From: Micromonospora sp. WMMD1082
GTDB taxonomy: Bacteria; Actinomycetota; Actinomycetes; Mycobacteriales; Micromonosporaceae
Reading direction: 5' to 3'
NCBI RefSeq assembly: GCF_029626175.1
Contig: NZ_JARUBM010000002.1
Location: 7,110,501-7,174,500, forward strand
DNA length: 64,000 bases
Shown: positions 1 to 7,109 of the stretch, piece by piece
Layout: every line of letters begins with the position of its first letter
Numbering within the stretch: the first letter of the stretch is position 1
Translations under genes and position numbers: made by a program
The notes under the pieces: model-generated
What the model was told of the DNA's origin: nothing
Seen by the model: the letters and a program-made list of their open reading frames with translations, nothing else
Databases searched by the model: none

Positions 1-234
1 CAGCACCGGTGAGGCGTAACCGAGCGGGTAGAAGGAGCTGAACAGGTCGCTGAGGTAGCCGGGCGCGGTCACCTCGGCCGAGCGGATCGCTCCACCGGGC
101 ACGCCGGTCGCCTCCAGCACCAGCACGTCCCAGCCGGCGTCGGCCAGCAGGTTCGCGGCGACCAGGCCGTTGTGTCCCGCGCCGACGACGACGGCGTCGG
201 CCCGCTCGGCGCCAAGGGAACCCGGCAACATCAT
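1..234 (-). CDS. Phytoene dehydrogenase-like FAD oxidoreductase (N-terminal part only)
   Basis: The gene reads leftward out of the window, so only about 78 N-terminal residues are visible. They begin MMLPGSLG and carry a Rossmann dinucleotide-binding fingerprint, VVVGAGHNGLVAANLLADAG, followed by VLEATGVPGG. Both are typical of the FAD-binding start of phytoene desaturase/carotenoid-type NAD(P)/FAD oxidoreductases. ADP binding by the GxGxxG turn is family knowledge; the substrate cannot be inferred from this piece. The start uses one of two tandem ATG codons (234 or 231). It is divergent from the aldehyde dehydrogenase that starts about 60 bp away, so the two may share a promoter region. Confidence 0.8.
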   Translation of the reverse strand, partial: MMLPGSLGAERADAVVVGAGHNGLVAANLLADAGWDVLVLEATGVPGGAIRSAEVTAPGYLSDLFSSFYPLGYASPVL

Positions 235-291
235 CCGCAGACGCTACCCCGAGGCATCGGGGCGAAACGTTTGCCGGGCCGGGGCCGGGGC

Positions 292-1737
292 ATGCAGCGC
301 GCCATGTACACGGTTGCGCAACTCATCGGTGGCGTCTGGGGCGCCGGCGGGGAGGCCGGCGAGCTGGTGGTGCACGATCCGGCGGACGGCAACCGGGTGA
401 CGAGCGCGCCGGTCGCGACCGCCGACGAGGTCGACAAGGCGGTGGCGGCGGCCCGCGGGGTCGCGGCGGAGTGGGCGGCGGTGGCCCCGGCGGAGCGGGC
501 CGCGACCCTGCACCGGATCGCCGACGCGGTGGCCGGGGCCGCCGACGACCTGGCACGGGCGACCACCGCCGAGATGGGCAAGCCCCTCGCCGACGCCCGC
601 GGCGGCGTCGAGGCCGGCATCGCCACCCTGCGGCAGTACGCCGAACTCGCGCCCGCCCGGGGTGGCCGTACCCTGCACGGCGATCCCGCCGCGATCGACT
701 TCATGACGCCGCAGCCACGCGGCGTGGTCGCCGCCATCACCCCGTGGAACGATCCCGTCGCGGTGTCCTGCGGGCTGCTCGGCGCGGCCCTGGTCACCGG
801 GAACGTGGTGCTGCACAAGCCCAGCGAACGCACCCCGGCGACCGGGTGGCTGCTGGCCCGGGCGTTCGACGCCGCCCTACCGGCCGGGGTGCTGTCGCTG
901 CTCACCGGTGGGCCCGCGACCGGCGCGGCGCTCGCCGCCGCCGAGGTGGACATGGTGGCGCACGTGGGCGCCACCGCCACCGGCCGGGCGATCGCCGCCG
1001 CCGCGGCCGCCACCGGCGCGAAGGTGCTGCTGGAGAACGGCGGCAGCGACCCGCTCGTTGTCGACGCCGACGTCGACCCGAGCTGGGCCGCCGATCAGGC
1101 CGCCCTGGGCGCCTTCGCCAACGCCGGACAGATCTGCGTCGCGGTGGAGCGGATCTACGCCCACCGCGACGTCGCCGGGGACCTCGTGGACGCGCTGGTC
1201 GAGCGGGCCGCGGCGCTGCGCGTCGGACCGGGCCTGGACCCGGACACGCAGCTCGGCCCGCTGGTCGACCGGCGGCACCGCGACCAGGTGCACGGGCAGG
1301 TCACCGCCGCCGCGGCCGACGGTGCGCGGATCCGCGTCGGCGGCACGCTGCCCGAGGGCCCGGGTGCCTTCTACCCGGCGACGGTGCTGGACGGCTGCCG
1401 GCACGACATGCCGCTGATCCGCGAGGAGACGTTCGGTCCGGTCGCCCCGGTGGTGGTGGTTGACTCGTTCGCCGAGGCGCTGCGCTGCGCGGCCGACTCG
1501 CCGTACGGGTTGGCCGCGACCGTGCTGACCGGGTCGATGAGCCATGCCCAGCGGGCCTGGCGGGAGCTGCCGGTGGGCACCGTCAAGGTGAACGCGGTCT
1601 TCGGCGGTGCCCCGGCCGGTGCCGCCCATCCCCGGCGCGGCAGCGGCCAGGGCTTCGGCTACGGACCCGAACTGCTCGACGAGTTCACCGCCACCAAGGC
1701 CGTACACCTGCAGGCGCCGGGCGGTGGTCACTGGTGA
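292..1737 (+). CDS. Aldehyde dehydrogenase family protein
   Basis: About 481 residues, the normal ALDH size, oxidising an aldehyde to an acid with NAD(P)+. Visible motifs are TPWNDPVAVSCG and LHKPSERTP (cofactor site), VLLENGGSDPLVV (general-base Glu loop), NAGQICVAVERIY (catalytic Cys) and ETFGPVAPVVVV. The usual ELGG signature reads ENGG here, a mild oddity. ATG 292 follows a GGGG stretch. ATG 304 (MYTVAQLIGG) is an equally possible start, and the open frame further upstream looks unlike ALDH. The substrate is unknown. The gene is divergent from the partial FAD oxidoreductase and convergent with the ChaB-like gene. Confidence 0.9.
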   Translation: MQRAMYTVAQLIGGVWGAGGEAGELVVHDPADGNRVTSAPVATADEVDKAVAAARGVAAEWAAVAPAERAATLHRIADAVAGAADDLARATTAEMGKPLADARGGVEAGIATLRQYAELAPARGGRTLHGDPAAIDFMTPQPRGVVAAITPWNDPVAVSCGLLGAALVTGNVVLHKPSERTPATGWLLARAFDAALPAGVLSLLTGGPATGAALAAAEVDMVAHVGATATGRAIAAAAAATGAKVLLENGGSDPLVVDADVDPSWAADQAALGAFANAGQICVAVERIYAHRDVAGDLVDALVERAAALRVGPGLDPDTQLGPLVDRRHRDQVHGQVTAAAADGARIRVGGTLPEGPGAFYPATVLDGCRHDMPLIREETFGPVAPVVVVDSFAEALRCAADSPYGLAATVLTGSMSHAQRAWRELPVGTVKVNAVFGGAPAGAAHPRRGSGQGFGYGPELLDEFTATKAVHLQAPGGGHW

Positions 1738-1801
1738 GCCGGCGCGGGGGCCCGCTCCCGACGTACGCCGGGATCGGGCCTCCACCGGGGCTCCGGGCGG
1801 G

Positions 1802-2203
1802 TCAGTCGCCGCGGGCCTTCGCGGTCTGCCGGTTGTTGGCCTTCTGGATGGCCTTGACCAGTTCGGGCTTGGTCATCCGCGACCGTCCCGGCACGTCCAG
1901 CTTGCGGGCCACCTCCATGAGGTGCTCCTTGGGGGCGTTGGCGTCCACCCCGCCGGCGGTGGGTGCCCGCCGGGCCGGGCCGCCGCCCGCGGCCTGCTCG
2001 TCGCTGGGGCCCTTGCGGCCCTTCGGCTCCCAGTGGTCACCGATCTTCTCGAACTCGTGCTTGACGGCGGCGAACGCGGTGCGGTGCGCCCGTTCGCCCT
2101 CGCCGTAGGTCTCGACCGCCGAGTCGTGCGTCTTCTCCCAGGTGCGCTGCGCCTTGTCCGGCGAGCGCCGCAGCGTGCTGGGAAGTACCTCGCGCCCGGG
2201 CAT
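1802..2203 (-). CDS. ChaB domain protein with Rho-N/SAP-like C-terminus
   Basis: 133 residues. The N-terminal half (MPGREVLPSTLRRSPDKAQ, then KTHDSAVETYGEGERAHRTA) matches the ChaB fold, a small basic protein once linked to cation transport regulation. The C-terminus (HLMEVARKLDVPGRSRMTKP, then ELVKAIQKAN) resembles a Rho-N/SAP-like helix-extension-helix nucleic-acid-binding module. A strong AGGAGG lies just upstream of ATG 2203 and fixes the start; a much longer open frame running rightward is not a gene. It is divergent from the BrkB-family gene. ChaB-domain proteins with this architecture are common in actinobacteria, but the cellular role is not established. Confidence 0.85.
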   Translation of the reverse strand: MPGREVLPSTLRRSPDKAQRTWEKTHDSAVETYGEGERAHRTAFAAVKHEFEKIGDHWEPKGRKGPSDEQAAGGGPARRAPTAGGVDANAPKEHLMEVARKLDVPGRSRMTKPELVKAIQKANNRQTAKARGD

Positions 2204-2350
2204 CTCGATCCTCCTCCGTGTGCGAGCCATTCCCGTTGGCGTTCCCCCCGGGCGCGGTGGCAAACGCCACCCGGTTTGCCGGATGACGGGGCCGGGTATC
2301 GGCGGGGCCATCGACGAGCCGCGCGCCGGCCTCGCACCAGGGAGCGGTGG

Positions 2351-3343
2351 ATGACGACGACGAAGCCCGACCCCCCGTCCGCTGACCCGCCGGCCGCCGA
2401 CCCGCCGGTGGCGCGGCTGCCCGGCATCCGCCAACTGCACTGGCCGACCTGGCGCGGCGTGCTGATCCGCAGCGGCCGCAACTACCTGCGGGACAACTGC
2501 ACGGACTGGGCCGCCGCGCTCACCTACTACGGGGTGCTGGCGCTCTTCCCCGCCACCGTCGTGGTGGTCGCCCTGGTCGGCCTGGTCTCCGACGGGGAGC
2601 GCACCGTCGACACCGTGCTGGACCTGGCCCGCGACATCGGCGCCGGCTCGGTGGTGGCCAACGAGGGCTTCGTCGGCGTGGTCCGGGGGGTGGTGGATCA
2701 GAACAGCTCCGCCGGGGTGCTGCTGAGCTTTGGTCTGCTCGGCGCCCTCTGGTCGGCCTCGAACTTCATCGCGTCGTTCACCCGGGCGTCGAACGCGATC
2801 TACGGGGTGGCCGAGGGGCGGCCGGTGTGGCAGTTGCGCCCGACGCAGCTCGGGCTCGCGGCGCTGTCGCTGGTGCTGCTCGCCGTGGTCGCCGCCGGCC
2901 TGATCGTCAGCGGCCCGGTCGCCGACGCGGTCGGCAACCTGCTGGGCGCCGGCGACGTGACCCGTACCGCGTGGGCCGTGGCCAAGTGGCCGGCGCTGGC
3001 GTTGATCGCGATGCTGCTGCTGTCCCTGCTGTTCTGGGCCGCGCCGAACGTGCGCCAGCCCCGGTTCCGCTGGCTCACCCCCGGCGGGACGGTGGCCCTG
3101 CTGGCCTGGGCGCTCGGCTCCTTCGGCTTCGGCCTGTACGTGGCGAACTTCGGCTCGTACGACACGACCTACGGCAGCCTGGGCGCGGTGATCGCCTTCC
3201 TGGTCTGGCTCTACCTGTCCAACTCCGCGCTCATGCTCGGCGTCCAGATCAATGCCGAACTCCAGCGGGGCCGGGTGCTCCAGTCGGGCGCGCCGGACGC
3301 CGACGAGCCCGTGCTGCCACCCCGCTCCCCGGCCGCTTCGTGA
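2351..3343 (+). CDS. YihY/virulence factor BrkB family membrane protein
   Basis: 330 residues. A proline-rich cytoplasmic N-terminus leads into DNCTDWAAALTYYGVLALFP, a hallmark of the BrkB/YihY family. About six hydrophobic segments follow, with the conserved GSYDTTYGSLGAVIAFLVWL block near the C-terminus. The family was once annotated as ribonuclease BN, but this is now known to be a misassignment; the proteins are inner-membrane proteins of uncertain, possibly transport, function. ATG 2351 is preceded by GGGAGCGG. The larger open frame beginning near 1607 runs antisense to the ChaB gene and is not real coding sequence. Confidence 0.9.
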   Translation: MTTTKPDPPSADPPAADPPVARLPGIRQLHWPTWRGVLIRSGRNYLRDNCTDWAAALTYYGVLALFPATVVVVALVGLVSDGERTVDTVLDLARDIGAGSVVANEGFVGVVRGVVDQNSSAGVLLSFGLLGALWSASNFIASFTRASNAIYGVAEGRPVWQLRPTQLGLAALSLVLLAVVAAGLIVSGPVADAVGNLLGAGDVTRTAWAVAKWPALALIAMLLLSLLFWAAPNVRQPRFRWLTPGGTVALLAWALGSFGFGLYVANFGSYDTTYGSLGAVIAFLVWLYLSNSALMLGVQINAELQRGRVLQSGAPDADEPVLPPRSPAAS

Positions 3344-3389
3344 CCGCTTGCCGGGTTTACCACCCCCGCCGCCGGGTAGCGCAGAAGGC

Positions 3390-3806
3390 ATGGATCGCGG
3401 CAACAGCAAGCACGCACCGAGAGTCGACGACGAGATGAGTCAGGAGGTCAGCGGCCTCGTGCAGGGGCCGGGGACCGGCGGCTCACGGGTCGACGAGTTC
3501 CGGGTTCCCGAGCCCGCGGGCGAGGACCAGCCGGAGGCCACCACCGCCCCGGCCGGCGACCTGCGCAGCGGCTCTCCCCAGGGAATGACCTCGGAGGACG
3601 TCGAGGCACGTAGCCGGCTCGGGCGGTTCATCACGATGAGCGCCCTGCCCGGTGACCGGGCCGCGCTGCTCGCCAACGCGCGTGACAACGAGGCCCCCGA
3701 CGACGTGATGGCCGAGTTGGCACGCCTGCCCGAGGACACCCGCTACCAGACGGTGTCCGAGGTGTGGGCGGCGCTCGGCCACAGCAACGAGACGACGCGC
3801 TGGTGA
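3390..3806 (+). CDS. DUF2795-type small protein
   Basis: 138 residues with no signal peptide or membrane span. The N-terminal half is charged and low in complexity (VQGPGTGGSRVDEFRVPEP). The C-terminal 65 residues (RSRLGRFITMSALPGDRAAL, then PDDVMAELARLP and YQTVSEVWAALG) look like the DUF2795 helical domain, found as a short stand-alone protein across actinobacteria. Its function is unknown. It lies between the BrkB-like gene and a stress-type SRPBCC gene on the same strand, and 49 bp before the latter, so co-transcription is plausible. The start at ATG 3390 is chosen because the frame upstream overlaps the BrkB gene. Confidence 0.75.
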   Translation: MDRGNSKHAPRVDDEMSQEVSGLVQGPGTGGSRVDEFRVPEPAGEDQPEATTAPAGDLRSGSPQGMTSEDVEARSRLGRFITMSALPGDRAALLANARDNEAPDDVMAELARLPEDTRYQTVSEVWAALGHSNETTRW

Positions 3807-3855
3807 GGCGGACCAGACGCGGTCCGAGCCCGCACGGGCGCAGGAGAGGATGCTG

Positions 3856-4317
3856 ATGAGTGGCGTTACCGAGCACGTCGACGTGGCCGTCCCGGTCCGG
3901 ACGGCGTACGACCAGTGGACGCAGTTCGAGGAGTTTCCCCACTTCATGGAGGGTGTGGAGGAGGTCCGCCAGCTCTCCGACACGATGACCCACTGGACCG
4001 TCGAGATCGCCGGGGTGAAGCGCGAGTTCGACGCCGAGATCACCGAGCAGCTGCCCGACGAGCGGGTGGCCTGGCGCTCGACCGGCGGCACGCAGCACGC
4101 CGGGGTGGTCACCTTCCACCGGCTGGACGAGGGCAGCAGCCGGGTCAGTCTCCAGCTGGAGTTCGACCCGCACGGCGTCATCGAGCAGGCCGGCGACAAG
4201 CTCGGCGTGGTCGACCGCCGGGCAAAGGGTGACCTGCAACGGTTCAAGACGTTCATCGAGCGGCGCGGCCAGGAGACCGGTGCCTGGCGTGGCACCGTCG
4301 ACCGTCCGCAACCCTGA
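3856..4317 (+). CDS. SRPBCC family (polyketide cyclase/dehydrase-like) protein
   Basis: 153 residues forming one SRPBCC/START-like hydrophobic-pocket domain. VTEHVDVAVPVRTAYDQWTQ with FEEFPHFMEGVEEVRQL is the classic opening of the cyclase/dehydrase group, and FKTFIERRGQE ends it. Members of this exact subgroup are small soluble proteins of unknown ligand that often sit near general-stress genes. AGGAG at 3842 lies nine bases from ATG 3856 but only three from ATG 3850, so 3856 is preferred. A strong terminator follows the stop. Confidence 0.88.
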   Translation: MSGVTEHVDVAVPVRTAYDQWTQFEEFPHFMEGVEEVRQLSDTMTHWTVEIAGVKREFDAEITEQLPDERVAWRSTGGTQHAGVVTFHRLDEGSSRVSLQLEFDPHGVIEQAGDKLGVVDRRAKGDLQRFKTFIERRGQETGAWRGTVDRPQP

Positions 4318-4333
4318 TCAGCACAGCGTCATC

Positions 4334-4362
4334 GACGGCCGCCGGGAACACCGGCGGCCGTC
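4334..4362 (+). terminator. Hairpin terminator after the SRPBCC gene
   Basis: A perfect 12-bp stem, GACGGCCGCCGG paired with CCGGCGGCCGTC, closes a 5-nt loop 16 bases after the SRPBCC stop codon. There is no T tract, which is normal for high-GC actinobacterial terminators. Confidence 0.7.
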
Positions 4363-4404
4363 GCCGTGCCGTTTGCGGGGACCGGGTCGGGGTACGGCGA
4401 TGAC

Positions 4405-4662
4405 ATGACCGACGACAGGGTGTGGCGCGACGAGGAACGACTCCCGCTGGAGGAACTGGACCGGGCCGTCGCCCGCTCCTCGCTCGACGGGCAGGCCGAC
4501 GACGTGACCGCCAACGACGCCGGCGAGGAGGCCGCCTTCGGCCACGGCCCCGAGCCCGCCGACCGGGGCGCCGAGATCCCCGGCACCGGCCGCGAGCCGA
4601 CCGACCCCGACCGCGCCTACCGCCCCTCCACCACCGGCCGCACCGGCCCCGACAACCTCTGA
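4405..4662 (+). CDS. Small acidic hypothetical protein
   Basis: 85 residues, very rich in Asp, Glu, Gly and Pro (MTDDRVWRDEERLPLEELDR, then PSTTGRTGPDNL). There is no membrane span or recognised domain, and the composition suggests an intrinsically disordered protein. I do not recognise a family. Codon bias in the third position fits the neighbouring genes, which supports real coding. ATG 4405 is preferred over 4366, because the latter would put the first residues just past the preceding terminator hairpin. Function unknown. Confidence 0.5.
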   Translation: MTDDRVWRDEERLPLEELDRAVARSSLDGQADDVTANDAGEEAAFGHGPEPADRGAEIPGTGREPTDPDRAYRPSTTGRTGPDNL

Positions 4663-4768
4663 ACCCCCTCCCTCTGCCCGCGGTTCGGGGGTGGGGAATC
4701 GGGCGGGGTGGGAAAAATCGGCCGTTCGGGTGACGGCAGTGGCGGGTGGCGCGGGCAAGACTTTCGGA

Positions 4769-4981
4769 ATGCATCAGGGCTCCGGCTTCCTCACCACGCG
4801 TCAGCGTCGCCTGGCATGGCTCGGCTTTCTCCTCGCCGCCGTCCAGGCACCCGTCTCCGCCAAGCTGGTCGAAGACAGCTCCTGGCTGTTCAGCCTCTGC
4901 GTGGCGGTGATGGTGGCGACCGTGATCATCGCCGACGACGCGGCGCGCCGCCGCCCGGCGGACGCCCGCTCCTCGGACTGA
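4769..4981 (+). CDS. Small membrane protein, hypothetical
   Basis: About 70 residues with two hydrophobic stretches, LAWLGFLLAAVQA and WLFSLCVAVMVATVIIA, separated by a short polar turn and ending in a basic tail (DDAARRRPADARSSD). It is probably a two-span inner-membrane hairpin. I do not recognise a family. The start is uncertain: ATG 4769 gives the compact protein, while an upstream in-frame start at 4691 adds an unlikely N-terminus. It is convergent with the next gene. Confidence 0.5.
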   Translation: MHQGSGFLTTRQRRLAWLGFLLAAVQAPVSAKLVEDSSWLFSLCVAVMVATVIIADDAARRRPADARSSD

Positions 4982-5011
4982 GCCGCCAACCGGTCGCGCC
5001 CACCACGGGAG

Positions 5012-5458
5012 TCACCGAGAGTCGCGCGGGCGGGCCTCGTGTCCGGGCCGGCCCCGGGTGCGACGGCGCTCCTTCATCTCCGCCTCGTAGAGGTGCCGCC
5101 GGCCGCCCACCAGGTGCTCGCGCGCCGATCGGTCCACCTCACGGAACAGCGCGTGGTAGCCGTCGTCGAAGTCCTCGACGATCTGGAACGTCCACCGCCC
5201 GGCGATGACGTTGCGGCCGACCAGTTCGTCGGCGATCCGGTCGGCGATCGCGGGGTGCCCGGCGTCGCGGAACATCCGTACCGCATGGTCGAGCATCAGG
5301 TCGGCGTGACCGATGAGCTGGTGCAGCGAGTAGAGGTGGCCCCGGGCCCGTTCCACGCACTCCAGTGCCTCGCTGAGCTTGCCGAGAGCTGCCACCGTGT
5401 CGTCGCTCACCCCGGCGGGCCGCCGGTGCCGCTCGTCGGGTCCGTCGGTGGTGTCCAT
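5012..5458 (-). CDS. Conserved hypothetical helical protein
   Basis: 148 residues, predicted mainly helical and soluble. It includes VAALGKLSEALECVERARGH and LYSLHQLIGHADLMLDHAVR, and then a region NVIAGRWTFQIVEDFDDGYH that resembles small actinobacterial proteins of unknown function. The C-terminus is strongly basic (MKERRRTRGRPGHEARPRD). No catalytic motif or membrane span is visible. ATG 5458 (MDTTDGPDER) opens the conserved-looking part; the longer frame upstream is GC-rich noise. Function unknown. Confidence 0.65.
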   Translation of the reverse strand: MDTTDGPDERHRRPAGVSDDTVAALGKLSEALECVERARGHLYSLHQLIGHADLMLDHAVRMFRDAGHPAIADRIADELVGRNVIAGRWTFQIVEDFDDGYHALFREVDRSAREHLVGGRRHLYEAEMKERRRTRGRPGHEARPRDSR

Positions 5459-5613
5459 CCGTGTCTCCCTGGTGCCGGTCGTGCCGGGGTGCGCGGTCTC
5501 TTGCCGGGCGCCCGGTTCGGCCCCCCGGGTCCGGCCGGACACCCACGGAGGATGCCGTGACCAGCCGAGCGGCCGAGGTCGGTGCCGGTACGCGTTGGCT
5601 AGATTCGTTCCCC

Positions 5614-5988
5614 ATGCGCGTGCCGTCGAACCAGGTCCTCTCCCCCACCGCCGTCGACTCGGCGCGGTCCAGTCTCGTCGCGCTCGCCAACGCCGTCGGT
5701 CTCGACGGGCTCGCCGCCGCCACCGCCCGGCCGGGCCTGCTCGCCGTGATCGACCAGCACGCCGCCGCGGTGCGGGACAGCCTGCACGGTGACCGCCGAC
5801 CGTTGACCGCCGCCTCCCTCGCCGGCTACGCCGAGGGGGTACGCGCCGCCGCGGTGGAACACGGCTGGCAGCCACCCGGCGGCGAGGTCGACTGGTCGGA
5901 GCCGGACTGGGTGCTGCTGCGCCTGCTCGCCGTCTGCGCGCTGACCGTCGGGCTGGGTCAGCGGGCCCCGCAGCCACCGCCGCTGTAA
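5614..5988 (+). CDS. Small conserved actinobacterial protein, possibly DUF6401-like
   Basis: 124 residues. Features are VALANAVGLDGLAAATARPG, a block LLAVIDQHAAAVRDSLHGD and the C-terminal EVDWSEPDWVLLRLLAVCAL. This layout (DQHAAAVRD followed by VDWxxPDW) resembles the small DUF6401 proteins of Micromonospora and relatives. That match is from memory and tentative. There are no catalytic residues or signal peptide. ATG 5614 follows an AT-richer patch (TAGATTCG), possibly a -10 element, so the transcript may have a very short leader. It is convergent with the MscS-related gene across a shared hairpin. Confidence 0.6.
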   Translation: MRVPSNQVLSPTAVDSARSSLVALANAVGLDGLAAATARPGLLAVIDQHAAAVRDSLHGDRRPLTAASLAGYAEGVRAAAVEHGWQPPGGEVDWSEPDWVLLRLLAVCALTVGLGQRAPQPPPL

Positions 5989-5998
5989 TAGACCGGTC

Positions 5999-6030
5999 GA
6001 CGGGTGCCCACCGCGCGGCGGACACCCGTC
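5999..6030. terminator. Imperfect hairpin between convergent genes
   Basis: GACGGGTG pairs with CACCCGTC and the stem continues imperfectly toward a GCGC centre. It sits between two converging genes (stops at 5988 and 6056), as expected for a bidirectional terminator. Confidence 0.5.
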
Positions 6031-6055
6031 TTCCTCGCGTCGACGCGAACCACCG

Positions 6056-6922
6056 TCACGGACGGAACTGCTGGGTCTCGTCGCCCGTCGTCCCTGACTG
6101 GTAGGTGCCGCGCCCCCCGGCCATCGAGGACTCCTGCCCCCGGGAGGCCGGCTGGGTACGCCCGGCACCCGCCCGGTCGGCCATCTGCCGCTGCATGTCG
6201 CCGCGGCCGGCCTCGGCCCCCTGCCGCTGGTCGCGGATCGCCCGCGACTCCTCGGCGACCCGGTTGAGCCAGCCTTCCCAGCGATTCTGCATCGGCCGCA
6301 CCAGACCACCGCCAACGCCGATGATCAGGATGCCGGCCACCGTGGCTAGCACCGCGATCAGCACGGGTTGGGTGACGGTAGTGGCGATGCCGACCTGGTT
6401 GAGCGCCGCGATGACACCCAGCGCGATGATGAAGATCGCCGTCACATCGGCCACGAACCGGCCGTACGACAGCCCGCCGAGCGCGCCGGTGACGAGGTCC
6501 CGCACCGCGTTGGCGATCGCGGCGGCGATCACCACGATGACGATCGCCACGAAGGCCCTCGGCAGCCACGCCACCACGCCCGAGATCAGGTCGCTGATCG
6601 CGTTGGGCCCCCAGACACCGAAGGCGAACTGCAGCGTGAACAGCAGCACGGCGTAGTACGCCAGTCTCGCCAGAATGTCACTGGCGTCGTACCTCGTCCG
6701 TTCCAGCGCACGCTTGATACCGCCCCGTTCGACCGCTCGGTCGAACCCCACCCGTTCCAGGACCGCGTCCACGATCTTGAGTACGGCTCTGGCGATGAGC
6801 CATCCGACCACCAGGATCGCGATGAACGCGATGGCCCGCGGCACGAACAGCAGCACCGACCTCCACATGTCGGCCGCAGCGTCACCGATGTTGACCTGCC
6901 TGGCCGCGAGGGTTTCCGGCAT
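6056..6922 (-). CDS. Mechanosensitive-channel-related membrane protein (conserved TM-helix repeat)
   Basis: 288 residues. An N-terminal segment LLFVPRAIAFIAILVVGWLI is followed by a helix with RAVLKIVDAVLERVGFDRAV, then further membrane spans (YYAVLLFTLQFAFG, AFVAIVIVVIAAAIANAVRD, FIIALGVIAALNQVGI, LIAVLATVAGILIIGVGGGL). These are the conserved TM-helix repeats seen in MscS-superfamily proteins such as cyanobacterial CmpX, without the full MscS beta domain. The C-terminal 70 residues are polar and probably disordered. AGGAGGGAC lies upstream of ATG 6922. A role in osmotic or stress response is inference from the family. Confidence 0.82.
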   Translation of the reverse strand: MPETLAARQVNIGDAAADMWRSVLLFVPRAIAFIAILVVGWLIARAVLKIVDAVLERVGFDRAVERGGIKRALERTRYDASDILARLAYYAVLLFTLQFAFGVWGPNAISDLISGVVAWLPRAFVAIVIVVIAAAIANAVRDLVTGALGGLSYGRFVADVTAIFIIALGVIAALNQVGIATTVTQPVLIAVLATVAGILIIGVGGGLVRPMQNRWEGWLNRVAEESRAIRDQRQGAEAGRGDMQRQMADRAGAGRTQPASRGQESSMAGGRGTYQSGTTGDETQQFRP

Positions 6923-7109
6923 GATGTCCCTCCTGTCGATGGTTTGCCCCGCGCGCTTACCCCTTCGCCCGGTGAGCACGCCGCGCCGGTCAGCTCCTTT
7001 TTCCGGACAGATCGCGACGGACCGGCTGTGACCTGCTCTGATGTCCCGGCGCGACGCGCCCGGCCGATGATCGGAAACACCTTCCGAGCGGGCGGACTAG
7101 GCTGCGTTC